Both the position numbers and the translations under genes were made by a program. DNA of 64,000 bases from Opitutaceae bacterium EW11 (GTDB lineage: Bacteria > Verrucomicrobiota > Verrucomicrobiia > Opitutales > Opitutaceae): contig QAYY01000001.1 of assembly GCA_003054665.1 (NCBI GenBank), positions 671,501 to 735,500 of the forward strand. The letters run 5' to 3'. The notes under the pieces are model-generated. The model had not been told where the DNA came from, made no database searches, and saw nothing but the letters and a program-made list of their open reading frames with translations. This document shows, one piece after another, positions 8,047-15,288 of this stretch. Position 1 is the stretch's first letter. Each line of letters starts with the position of its first letter.

Positions 8047-8985
8047 ATGAAGCTCCCCCGCAAGATCGTCCTGACCGGTTGGATACTCGGGGCGCTCGTC
8101 GTCGGGATCGTCGCCTTCTGGTCGCTCGCGCGGCCCCACCGGCACGCGGCTGCAGCGAGCGCGATCATCGGCGTCAAGGAGCTGAGCGAAACGAGCGGCC
8201 TGGCGGTTTCGCGGCGCACCGAGGACGTGATCTGGGGCCACAACGACAGCAAGGGGGAGCCCGTGCTGTACGGCTTTGCGGCCGATGGTCAGCCGCGCGC
8301 TCGGCTCAGAGTCGTCGGCGCGAAGAACCTCGATTGGGAGGCGCTCGCGCCGTTTCAGTTCGAGGGCCGCTCGTGGATCGCGATCGGAGATATCGGGGAC
8401 AATTTTCAGGGACGCCGGTACGCGCAGATTTATGTGATCGAGGAGCCGGGCGCGGACCGGCTTTCAGCTTCGCAGGAGACTCCGGTGGAAATCGCGTGGT
8501 CGATCCGTTTCCGGTTCGAGGACGGAGCGCACGACTGCGAAGCGCTCGCGGCGGATCCGCGGCTGCACCAGTTTCTCCTCATCACGAAGTTCACGCGTTC
8601 GCACGGCGTGTACACCCTCCCGCTGCAGCCGATCGGGACCGGAGTGATGACGGCCAAACGGATCGCCACGCTGGCCGGCGTTCCGCGGCCGTCGGCCATC
8701 CATCGGATCTTCCCCTCGCCCACGGGCAGGTATCGCAACGAGCCGACGGACGCGTGCCTTTCCTCCGACGGACGAACGCTCGCCGTGCTCACCTACTCCG
8801 AGATCCTGCTCTATCGGCGCGGGGCCGGAGAGCGCTGGGAAACGGTGGTGACGCGCGAGCCCGAGCATTTCGCCGTCCACGGTCTGCCGCAGGCGGAAGC
8901 GATGGCGTTCACGCCCGACGATCGCTCGCTCTACGTGACGGGCGAGCAGAAGAGTCCGAAGCTGCTGCGCTTCGACGGTCCGTGA
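8047..8985 (+). CDS. Membrane-anchored beta-propeller-like protein of unknown function
   Basis: A 312-residue protein with an N-terminal hydrophobic anchor (about residues 7-27, KIVLTGWILGALVVGIVAF), so the bulk is probably extracytoplasmic. The body shows repeated blade-like segments: ETSGLAVSRR, GHNDSKGEPVLYGF, NLDWEALAPF, AIGDIGDNFQGR, HDCEALAADP, ACLSSDGRTLAVLTY and AMAFTPDDRSLYVTGE. The DWEAL, GDIGDN and CEAL acidic motifs recall metal-binding propellers of the phytase-like/esterase-like group. No catalytic signature is certain. It is divergent from deoC. Its stop lies 20 bp from the stop of the glutaredoxin gene on the other strand, with a small inverted repeat (GGACAG/CTGTCC, 8997-9015) between them. 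Confidence 0.75.
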   Translation: MKLPRKIVLTGWILGALVVGIVAFWSLARPHRHAAAASAIIGVKELSETSGLAVSRRTEDVIWGHNDSKGEPVLYGFAADGQPRARLRVVGAKNLDWEALAPFQFEGRSWIAIGDIGDNFQGRRYAQIYVIEEPGADRLSASQETPVEIAWSIRFRFEDGAHDCEALAADPRLHQFLLITKFTRSHGVYTLPLQPIGTGVMTAKRIATLAGVPRPSAIHRIFPSPTGRYRNEPTDACLSSDGRTLAVLTYSEILLYRRGAGERWETVVTREPEHFAVHGLPQAEAMAFTPDDRSLYVTGEQKSPKLLRFDGP

Positions 8986-9005
8986 GCCGGCGACACGGAC
9001 AGCCC

Positions 9006-9284
9006 TTAACTGTCCTCGAGCTTCACGTTCTGGCCGCGTAGGAAATCGGGCAGGTCCTCGACGCCGAAGTCGGCGAGAATCTTGCCGTTCCAGTCGAGCG
9101 TCGGCGCCTTGGTCTGTCCGGAAAGCTGGCGCATCTCCTCGAAGGCGCGAGGATCCGAAAGCACTTCCTTGAGGGTGTACTCCACCCCGTGCTCGTCGAG
9201 GTACTCCATCGCCTCCTCGCAGTACGGGCAGCCGGTTTTGATATAAAGCGTGGGATTCGGCATGGCTGTGGCGACTACGCTCAT
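9006..9284 (-). CDS. Glutaredoxin (CPYC type)
   Basis: A 92-residue thioredoxin-fold disulfide reductase. The dithiol active site CPYC is at about residues 19-22 (TGCPYCEEAMEYLDEHG). The cis-Pro segment TKAPTLDWNG and the GSH-site-like VEDLPDFL follow. Its start overlaps the stop of the upstream lipoprotein gene as ATGA (9281-9284), which favours this ATG. A second ATG seven codons in (9263, MPNPTLYIKTG) would give the standard glutaredoxin N-terminus and is a real alternative. Likely reduces mixed disulfides in the cytoplasm. Confidence 0.9.
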   Translation of the reverse strand: MSVVATAMPNPTLYIKTGCPYCEEAMEYLDEHGVEYTLKEVLSDPRAFEEMRQLSGQTKAPTLDWNGKILADFGVEDLPDFLRGQNVKLEDS

Positions 9285-9703
9285 AGGTTGATCGGGCGGT
9301 CCGAGAGCGTGAACCGGACCGTGCCGCCGGTGTTTGCCTGCACCGGACTGAAGGTGAATTCCAGCGCCGGAGTGGTCGGGGTCACCATCGCGGTGAAGCT
9401 CGTGCCCTGCATCTGACTCACCAAGTGGCGCGCCGCCTTCGGCCCGGAAAGCTCGTTCACGGACACACTCACGTCAACCGGCGAGACCACCTGATAGTAG
9501 ATCGGACGCCCGGTTTCGACCGTGACCTGCTGCGTGGCCTGGGTGCTGAGATTCTGCGGCCCGTAGTCGGAGCGGACGCTGGTGTTGCCGATCGGGACCT
9601 GGTATGTCACCGGGTACTGAATACGGGGCGTCGGGGGGACGTCCGACGCGCAGCCGCCGAGAAGGACCGCGGCCAGGGAAAAGAAACCCAACTTGGCTTT
9701 CAT
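9281..9703 (-). CDS. Small lipoprotein of unknown function
   Basis: A 140-residue secreted lipoprotein. The N-terminus (MKAKLGFFSLAAVLLGGCAS) has a basic start, a hydrophobic core and a lipobox LGGC, so lipidation at Cys19 is expected. The mature part is beta-rich (TYQVPIGN, TTPALEFTFSP, GGTVRFTLSDRPI) and resembles no domain I can name. The open frame extends upstream to 9766, but that part is arginine-rich and would bury the signal peptide, so I start at 9703. It is translationally coupled to the glutaredoxin gene by an ATGA overlap, although one product is exported and the other is cytoplasmic. Confidence 0.78.
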   Translation of the reverse strand: MKAKLGFFSLAAVLLGGCASDVPPTPRIQYPVTYQVPIGNTSVRSDYGPQNLSTQATQQVTVETGRPIYYQVVSPVDVSVSVNELSGPKAARHLVSQMQGTSFTAMVTPTTPALEFTFSPVQANTGGTVRFTLSDRPINL

Positions 9704-9784
9704 AGGCGTGGGGGCGCCGTGGCGCCGTTGCTTTCGACGGGGTAAAGAGAACCCGCGCCTCGTCACGCCGGGAGCCGAAAAGTT

Positions 9785-9800
9785 CCGGGTCCGAACCCGG
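9785..9800 (-). terminator. Hairpin after the UbiE-like gene
   Basis: Stem CCGGGT/ACCCGG with a 4-nt loop. Read on the minus strand it is followed by AACTTTTCGG. It lies directly after the stop of the methyltransferase gene (9804) and ahead of the lipoprotein gene, so it may end the upstream transcript. The U-tract is short. Confidence 0.45.
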
Positions 9801-9803
9801 GCG

Positions 9804-10529
9804 CTACTTTACCGCGACGTACTCGCTGAACAAGCCAAGCAGCGGTACCCGTGTGACCTCCCTGAAGCCCGCCGAGCGTAGCGCCGCGAGGACGGTTTCT
9901 GGCGGCACGCAGGCGTCCATCGTCTCCCAAAAATAAACCATCATCTTCTCAGCCTCGCGGCTGCGGGTGAACAACCGGGTGAAAAAGGGATAGATGCGGC
10001 GGAAATAGACGCGGAAAAGGAAGGAGCGAAAGCGGTCGGACGGCTTGGTGACCTCCATGATGAGGACTTTGCCGCCCGGCTTGAGGACGCGGTGAAACTC
10101 GCGAAACGCGACCTCGATGTCGCCGAAGTGCCGCAGGGCGTAGCCCAGGGTGAGAAAATCGAAGGCGTCGTTAGGCAGCGGCATCGACTCGCCGCCGCTC
10201 TTGATGAAGCGCGCCGCCACTTTCTTCCGGGCGACCTCAAGCATGCCGTCGCTCGGATCCACACAGGTGATGGTCTCCGCGCTTCCGAGGATTTTCGCCG
10301 CCGCCGCTGCGACAAGGCCCGTCCCGCAGGCGACGTCCAGCACCTGCATCCCCGGCTTCAAACCGTGCCGCCGCTGGGCCCACCCGCGGTAGAAGTCGCC
10401 GCTGCCGAAAAAGCCCCACTTCACGACGGGATCGTAGTGGCTGGCGCCGTGATCGAAGAGCTCTTTGACGAACTCGGGCTTTTCTTCTGGTCGACGGTAA
10501 TGCTGCTCGAGCAGCGGATGGGGCTTCAC
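9804..10529 (-). CDS. ubiE: UbiE/MenG-like SAM-dependent methyltransferase
   Basis: A 241-residue class I methyltransferase, probably the quinone-ring C-methylase (demethylmenaquinone/ubiquinone). SAM motif I is VLDVACGTGLVAAAA. The acidic loop TCVDPSDGML, the post-motif MPLPNDAFDFLTLGYALRHF and the motif HRVLKPGGKVLIMEVTKPS are typical of UbiE (usually about 230-250 aa). The open frame continues upstream to 11402 but becomes low-complexity and overlaps other genes. I therefore use the GTG at 10529, where the family-like N-terminus (PHPLLEQHYRRPEEKPEFV) begins. The exact start is uncertain because no strong ribosome site is seen. Confidence 0.85.
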   Translation of the reverse strand: MKPHPLLEQHYRRPEEKPEFVKELFDHGASHYDPVVKWGFFGSGDFYRGWAQRRHGLKPGMQVLDVACGTGLVAAAAAKILGSAETITCVDPSDGMLEVARKKVAARFIKSGGESMPLPNDAFDFLTLGYALRHFGDIEVAFREFHRVLKPGGKVLIMEVTKPSDRFRSFLFRVYFRRIYPFFTRLFTRSREAEKMMVYFWETMDACVPPETVLAALRSAGFREVTRVPLLGLFSEYVAVK

Positions 10530-10787
10530 CGGAAAACAACTACGAGACGAGCGTTGCGCAGGGCCACCAAATTCTAGGCCCACACAACGCCGCGACACGA
10601 GTTGCGGCCCACGGTCCCGCCGCCGGAACTCCCCCGAGCGGCGAAGGGAATCCCTTCGCTTCGCTCCGTGGAAGAAACTCCCGGGCGCCACCGGGCGGGG
10701 GTCCGATAGACGCGGCCCGCCGGTTCGGCGACACTTCCGGGAATGCCGCGCGCGGCGCGCGGCTGAGTTTACCCATCCAAACCCGGC

Positions 10788-11228
10788 ATGCTCGGAAAAT
10801 TCATCATCACGGCAGACCGCTATCGTCTGAGAATCTACCGCTACGCCAAGGCGCGCGGACAATTCACTCCCAGTATTCAGCCGGTGGATGCGCTGGACCT
10901 GCGTGAGGACGTCGAGACGCCGCGAGCGGACCCAGCGCCGCCGTCCGCTGTCGGCGCGGTCGCCGCCGCTGCCGCGCCGGGCGAGGAGATGCCGGAGCCG
11001 GGTGTCATGCTGGCGCGCCAAGCCACCGCCCAGTTCAGCGCGAAGATCGCCTCTTTTCTGGCCGAGCAGCCGGACGCCACGTGGGACTTCGCCGCTCCCG
11101 CGTCGATGCGCGACTCGGTGATCGAACTGCTGCCGGAGTCGGTCCGCAGCCGCCTGGGCCAAACCGTCGCGAAGGACCTTGTGCAGGCTCCCCCGGCGGA
11201 GCTGCGCGAGCATTTCGCCCTGAAATAG
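10788..11228 (+). CDS. Host-attachment-protein family (PF10116-like)
   Basis: A 146-residue soluble protein. The C-terminal half carries the pattern I associate with the 'protein required for attachment to host cells' family: QFSAKIASFL, WDFAAPASMRDSVIELLP, VRSRLGQTVAKDLVQAPPAELREHF. The N-terminal part (FIITADRYRLRIYRY) matches the family's opening beta strand about a residue used for self-reporting ('ADRxRARIY'). A Pro/Ala-rich linker (about 45-72) separates the halves. The family was named for Agrobacterium, but the domain is widespread and probably has another, nucleotide- or RNA-related role. No motif here points to actual host contact. It stands alone. Confidence 0.72.
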   Translation: MLGKFIITADRYRLRIYRYAKARGQFTPSIQPVDALDLREDVETPRADPAPPSAVGAVAAAAAPGEEMPEPGVMLARQATAQFSAKIASFLAEQPDATWDFAAPASMRDSVIELLPESVRSRLGQTVAKDLVQAPPAELREHFALK

Positions 11229-11422
11229 GCACCGCCCGCGGCATTGCAGATTGAGCGGCGCCGCCGGGTCGCGTTTGCAGGCTGCAAGAGAAGTCCGGCG
11301 GAGCGTCGATCGGGCACGCAGACGTTTCCCGTTCGAAGGCCGGGGCTTAGCCGCGTGCGAGAGCGATGGCACACATCCGGCAACCGACTTTGCCCAATCC
11401 AAACCCTTAACTCCCTCCGAAT

Positions 11423-11893
11423 ATGAGCATGGAAATGACCAACGAAAAAACGCTCGATGTCCTGCGGGACCTGATCGAGACCTGCAAAGATGGGCAAAAC
11501 GGTTTCCGCACCGCGGCCGAAGACGCCAAGGACCCGGAGCTCGCCCGCGTCCTCACGGAATTCTCCGCGCAGCGGACAACCTTCATCGGCGAACTCCAGG
11601 ATCGAGTCCGCAGCCTGGGCGGCGATCCCGACAAATCCGGCAGCGTCAGCGCCTCGCTGCATCGAGGCTGGATCGACCTCAAGACGGCGATGACGTCAAA
11701 CGAGCCGCACGCGGTCTTGGCGGAATGCGAACGCGGTGAAGACGCGGCCGTGAAAGCCTATCGCGAGGCCCTAAACGAGAATCTGGACGCGATCACGCGC
11801 GGCCTCGTCAGCCGGCAATACGCCGCGATCCAAGCCGCGCACGACCGCATCAAGCAGCTGCGCGACAGCATCGCTTACTCGAGCAAGAGCTGA
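11423..11893 (+). CDS. DUF2383 / PA2169-family four-helix-bundle protein
   Basis: A 156-residue, fully helical protein. It opens with TLDVLRDLIETCKDGQNGFRTAAEDAKDPELARVL, continues with FIGELQDRVRSLGGDP and SVSASLHRGWIDLKTAM, and ends with the helix AHDRIKQLRDS. This is the pattern of the ferritin-like DUF2383 (PA2169) proteins, about 145-160 residues, often seen among stress genes. Iron-binding residues are not obvious. The protein has no signal peptide and is probably cytoplasmic. The gene is followed by a strong intrinsic terminator. ATG at 11423 is used; a second Met two codons in is equally possible. Confidence 0.85.
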   Translation: MSMEMTNEKTLDVLRDLIETCKDGQNGFRTAAEDAKDPELARVLTEFSAQRTTFIGELQDRVRSLGGDPDKSGSVSASLHRGWIDLKTAMTSNEPHAVLAECERGEDAAVKAYREALNENLDAITRGLVSRQYAAIQAAHDRIKQLRDSIAYSSKS

Positions 11894-11909
11894 GCTTGTG
11901 CTTCCCCAG

Positions 11910-11938
11910 GGCCGCGCCGTCTTCCGGCGCGGCCTTTC
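11910..11938 (+). terminator. Strong intrinsic terminator after the DUF2383 gene
   Basis: Perfect 9-bp stem GGCCGCGCC (11910-11918) / GGCGCGGCC (11926-11934) with a 7-nt loop, followed by TTTCTC. It lies 17 bp after the stop codon of the DUF2383 gene. Confidence 0.85.
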
Positions 11939-12064
11939 TCGTGGTCACAGAATTCGACCGGCCGGTAAACAGCCGCGTCCGGTTGGGACTCGGAGATTCT
12001 CCGCCCCGGATTTTGCGGGTCCGGTCGGATGGCGAATGCGCCGCAGTTGCACTAGAATAAGGCC

Positions 12065-12403
12065 ATGAACCCAGAAGAAGACGTCCCAACGACCAACCGG
12101 AATTTTCTCCCTCGCCCGAGCCACGACGACATCGCCTTTCGGGCGCACAAACTCTGGTGCGAACGCGGCTGCCCTCCTGGCTCGGAAATGCAGGACTGGC
12201 TCGAAGCGGAGCGGCAACTCCTGATCGAACGCGGTTATCGGAAGCCGGACCATCCGCTCAAAGAGGACACCATCATTCCGCGCGGCACGATGTACGACGC
12301 CTTCGCGGAAGAAGCGCCTCTCGCGGTCAAAACAGAAGAGCGCCTCGAAGAGACCTCCGGCCGGGCCGAAAGCCGGAATAGTCCGACTTCGTTCGAACTG
12401 TAG
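12065..12403 (+). CDS. DUF2934 protein
   Basis: A 112-residue protein with an N-terminal DUF2934 motif: HDDIAFRAHKLWCERGCPPGSEMQDWLEAERQL (about residues 21-53; key residues are the LW, G-x-P and DWLEAE elements). The C-terminal half is acidic and low in order. Such short proteins occur in several copies in many genomes and have no proven function. A second member lies at 16613-16942. It is probably cytoplasmic and expressed alone; upstream lies the terminator of the DUF2383 gene. Confidence 0.82.
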   Translation: MNPEEDVPTTNRNFLPRPSHDDIAFRAHKLWCERGCPPGSEMQDWLEAERQLLIERGYRKPDHPLKEDTIIPRGTMYDAFAEEAPLAVKTEERLEETSGRAESRNSPTSFEL

Positions 12404-12697
12404 CAATCGGCCGGCGGCACCGTCGAGCCGGTGCCGAGACGAGCCGCGGCCGCACGCGAGCGCGGCGTGGTGCCGGAAATCGTGTTGTCTGCACGGCGGA
12501 TTGGGCAGCGGCTCGCGCCACTCGCGGAACGACTCTGCGGCGGTGCGGAAAAGAAGTCCGCTGCGGACTGGCGCATCCGTTTGCCTCGCACCGCCGGTGC
12601 ACCTCTCCCACCCGCCCGGGCGGGGAATCTCGGGACCAGATCCCGGACGTCCGCCCGATTTGCGGACCTGTCCGACCGCCGTTACGCTGTGGCCGTC

Positions 12698-13105
12698 ATG
12701 AAAACCGTACAGGTCGCAGAAATCATCTCGCAAGGCGGGCGCGCCGGCTCAGCGGAAGCGCCCGATGGCAGTTTCTCGGTCAAGTTCACGCCGCTCTCCG
12801 CCCATGACCCGCGCGGAGTCACGCCGGAACACCTGTTTGCAGCGGCTTATGCCGCCTGTTTTCACAGCGCCGTGCTCGCCCATGCCGAGCGGGCGCATTT
12901 CAAGCTGGTCGGATCGACGATCACGGGCCGCGTCTCGCTGAACGAGAACAACCGCGGCGAATATGAACTGGGTGTCGAACTCCGCGCCTCGATGCCGGGG
13001 CTGGCCCGAAAAGACGCCGAGCACCTGCTCCACGAAGCCCACACGACCTGCCCTTACTCCAAGGCAGTCCGCGGCAACGTGAACGTCACGCTCACCCTCG
13101 ATTAG
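12698..13105 (+). CDS. Ohr/OsmC-family organic hydroperoxide reductase
   Basis: A 135-residue thiol peroxidase that reduces organic hydroperoxides. Both redox cysteines are present: one in FAAAYAACFHSAV and one in HTTCPYSKAVRGN. The conserved Arg (GGRAG), which organises the active site, and the Glu in TPEHLF are also present. The ATG at 12698 gives the normal family N-terminus (MKTVQVAEIISQGGRAGS); the upstream open frame is arginine-rich and rejected. No OhrR regulator is adjacent. The gene converges on the GlsB/YeaQ gene. A near-perfect inverted repeat (AGTGGCC-G-GGCCACT, 13109-13123) lies right after the stop. Confidence 0.92.
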   Translation: MKTVQVAEIISQGGRAGSAEAPDGSFSVKFTPLSAHDPRGVTPEHLFAAAYAACFHSAVLAHAERAHFKLVGSTITGRVSLNENNRGEYELGVELRASMPGLARKDAEHLLHEAHTTCPYSKAVRGNVNVTLTLD

Positions 13106-13154
13106 CGAAGTGGCCGGGCCACTACGCCGACCGCAGGCGCAGCCCAACAAGCGC

Positions 13155-13406
13155 TCAGGCGCGCTGGCGGAAAAGCAGGCGGTAGAGAAGCAAGAGCAGC
13201 ACCGCGCCTCCGACCGCCGCGAGGAATCCCGCCGGCTCCTGCTCGTCGTACCAACCGAGCCGGGTGCCGAGGAAATGCGCGAGGACCGAACCCGCGATAC
13301 CGAGCAGAGCCGTGACAAGCACGCCTCCCGGATCGCGCCCCGGCAGGATCAGTTTGGCCACGAGGCCGACAAGTAGTCCGATCACGATCATTCCGACGAT
13401 GTACAT
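13155..13406 (-). CDS. GlsB/YeaQ/YmgE small membrane protein (transglycosylase-associated family)
   Basis: An 83-residue, three-helix membrane protein: MYIVGMIVIGLLVGLVAKLI, then the family motif LPGRDPGGVLVTALLGIAGSVLAHFLG, then GFLAAVGGAVLLLLLYRLLF. The start at 13406 is fixed by AAGGAGG at 13411-13417, one of the few strong ribosome sites in the window. The upstream open frame to 13481 is therefore not used. The family is stress-associated in many bacteria; a direct transglycosylase link is not established. Confidence 0.93.
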   Translation of the reverse strand: MYIVGMIVIGLLVGLVAKLILPGRDPGGVLVTALLGIAGSVLAHFLGTRLGWYDEQEPAGFLAAVGGAVLLLLLYRLLFRQRA

Positions 13407-13531
13407 GGTGCCTCCTTGGTTCGACGGCGCCTGACTCCGGGATCGTGCGGCGGTTGCATCCCCAGCGGAAATCGTCCGCAAAAAGCCGCGCCACCAATCG
13501 CGGGCGTCCTGCCTTCGCCGCGAGGGTCCTC

Positions 13532-13921
13532 TCAGTCGGCCGTTTTGGGCAACGGCGCGTCGAGTTCGACCGGCCCCGGGTGATTGCGCTTGTCCTTGCG
13601 GAGACCGTGGCGCCGTTCCAGGAGGTGGCTAAGTTTTTCCGCCGCCGCGTCGAACAGTTCGTACGGTTCCCTGCCGTCGACCGTGGCGATGAGATCCGGG
13701 CCGCCGATCTCCAACTGGCAGGTGACGACGTAATGATGCTCGGTGCCGATCGTCTGATCGCGGTGCAGCCGCACGTTGATGCGGATGATGCGGTCGTCCT
13801 TGGCCAGAAGCCGGCCAAATTTCTCCTGCATGGCACTCGTCATCGCATCCGTCAGCTCCACGTGGATGCCCTGGAGAATCACTTTCGCTTCGAGATCGTT
13901 GGATGGGTCTGTCGGTTTCAT
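13532..13921 (-). CDS. hpf: Ribosome hibernation promoting factor / RaiA family
   Basis: A 129-residue protein of the HPF/RaiA type, which binds the 30S subunit in stationary phase. Its beta-alpha-beta-beta-beta-alpha pattern is visible: VILQGIHVELTDAMTSAMQEKFGRL, INVRLHRDQ, HYVVTCQLEI, LIATVDGREPYELFDAAAEKLSHLLERRHG. It is the short form without the long dimerisation domain; the last 20 residues are a Pro-rich tail. The reading frame is open upstream to 14278, but the ATG at 13921 gives the family N-terminus. It probably precedes the GlsB/YeaQ gene on the same strand, with 125 bp between. Confidence 0.88.
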   Translation of the reverse strand: MKPTDPSNDLEAKVILQGIHVELTDAMTSAMQEKFGRLLAKDDRIIRINVRLHRDQTIGTEHHYVVTCQLEIGGPDLIATVDGREPYELFDAAAEKLSHLLERRHGLRKDKRNHPGPVELDAPLPKTAD

Positions 13922-14156
13922 GGAGCGCCCAGACCGTCGATTCCCAAGGTCGTTCGGCGAGAACGCGGCCGTCGGCCGGCCGGCATATCCTGGGATCCGA
14001 TACACCGGCCTGCGGGGCCGGCGCCCTTCCTCTGTAGTCGAATCGCGGCTACAGTCGCGTGGGAGCCGGAGCCGAGCCGCGGTTGGGGCGCCGCACCGAT
14101 GGTTCCAGCCGTGGGGCGCCGCTGCACCGGGCGCGAGGGACCGTGTCGAGCCGGGC

Positions 14157-14339
14157 ATGCACATACTCTTCGGAATCCTCGCCCTCCTTTTCGTCATTCT
14201 CGGCTTCGTCGGGTTCGTCGGCGGGCTCACGCTCGCCTTCTGGCCCCTGGCGGCGGTGTGCCTTGCCCTGGCGATCAAGTATTATCCCCGAAACCGCAAA
14301 GGCCCGAACGCGGGCCCGCCGCTCAATCGCGGCGCCTGA
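14157..14339 (+). CDS. Small two-helix membrane protein of unknown function
   Basis: A predicted 60-residue protein: two hydrophobic helices (about 3-23 and 26-42) and a basic, Pro/Asn-rich tail (YYPRNRKGPNAGP). The ATG is at 14157. The frame is open far upstream, but the preceding sequence is arginine-rich noise. No family is recognised. Support comes only from the coherent hydrophobic pattern with a positive tail. Confidence 0.5.
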   Translation: MHILFGILALLFVILGFVGFVGGLTLAFWPLAAVCLALAIKYYPRNRKGPNAGPPLNRGA

Positions 14340-14375
14340 TCGCGGCGGTCCGGCGTGCGGCGCGACCGGTGCGCC

Positions 14376-15023
14376 TCAGAGCCGCGAGATCTTGCGCAGG
14401 TCGGCCACGAACGCCTCAAACTCGGCCTCCGGGTCCCCGCTGCCGTGATGGCGCAGGAGGGACGAAGGGTGCACGGTGACCAGCGCGGTGGTTCCCCAGG
14501 CGCTCGCCATGCGTTTTCCCCGCGAAGCGGTCACGCGAACCGATTTGTCGATCACCTGCTGCGCAGCGGTGGCGCCCAGGCAAACGATCAACTCGGGCTC
14601 GATCGCCTCCACTTCGGCGGCAAGCCAGGGCCGGCACGCCGCCATTTCGCGGGCGTTCGGCTTGGCGTGAAGCCGGCGCTTCCCCTGCGAAGTCCACTTG
14701 AAGTGCTTCACCGCGTTGGTCACGTAGAGTTCCTCGCGCTGCAGCCCTGCCTCGGCCAAAGCGCGATCGAGCAGATGGCCCGCCGGGCCGACAAACGGTT
14801 TTCCTGCCCGATCCTCCTGGTCGCCCGGCTGCTCGCCGACGAGCATCACTCGGGCGTGGACCGGTCCTTCGCCAAAGACGGTGCAGGTCGCGTTGCGCCA
14901 GAGCGGGCAGGCCTGGCAGGACTTCGCCGCGTCGCGCAGCCGTTTCCACTCGCGACTGGCGGGCACGGGAGCTGCGGAAAAACCGAGTTCCAGCTCAACC
15001 TCTGCGGCCCTCGGTTTTTTCAT
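14376..15023 (-). CDS. UdgX-type uracil-DNA binding/glycosylase protein
   Basis: A 215-residue family-4-like uracil-DNA glycosylase of the UdgX branch. Motif A is GEQPGDQED (about 63-71). The UdgX-specific loop reads KRRLH (115-119), with the histidine that forms the suicidal covalent bond to the abasic sugar in characterised UdgX proteins. The C-terminal motif is VHPSSLLRH. Cysteines suited to a 4Fe-4S cluster are present (CQACP at 36-39, one in AACRPW, one in IVCLG). It should bind uracil in DNA very tightly rather than turn over. It is divergent from the topoisomerase IB gene. Confidence 0.9.
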   Translation of the reverse strand: MKKPRAAEVELELGFSAAPVPASREWKRLRDAAKSCQACPLWRNATCTVFGEGPVHARVMLVGEQPGDQEDRAGKPFVGPAGHLLDRALAEAGLQREELYVTNAVKHFKWTSQGKRRLHAKPNAREMAACRPWLAAEVEAIEPELIVCLGATAAQQVIDKSVRVTASRGKRMASAWGTTALVTVHPSSLLRHHGSGDPEAEFEAFVADLRKISRL

Positions 15024-15288
15024 CGGTCGCGCTGACCTCCCCGGGCGCCTTCAGATCCCTTGGAAACGCGACCGGCCGAAGCCGTGTTTTCGGCACTCCT
15101 GCGCTCCTGCGCCGGACCGGGCAGATTGCGAGTCACCGCCGCCCGAGCATGCGTTTTGCCATGGGCGCATCGAGGTCGTTCTCCAGCGCAGGCGCTCCGC
15201 GTTCCCTGGCGCAACGACTTACCGACGGCGCGCAGGATGGCACCCCAACTGCGAAGCAAGACTCCGCTCGCGCTGCTGCGCGCCGCCC

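Noticed and set aside
5687-8050. 787-codon open frame on the plus strand
   Set aside because: Antisense shadow of the catalytic ALDH and deoC.
10530-11402. N-terminal 291-codon extension of the UbiE-like frame
   Set aside because: It overlaps the host-attachment-family gene on the other strand, is low-complexity, and the conserved methyltransferase starts at the GTG at 10529.
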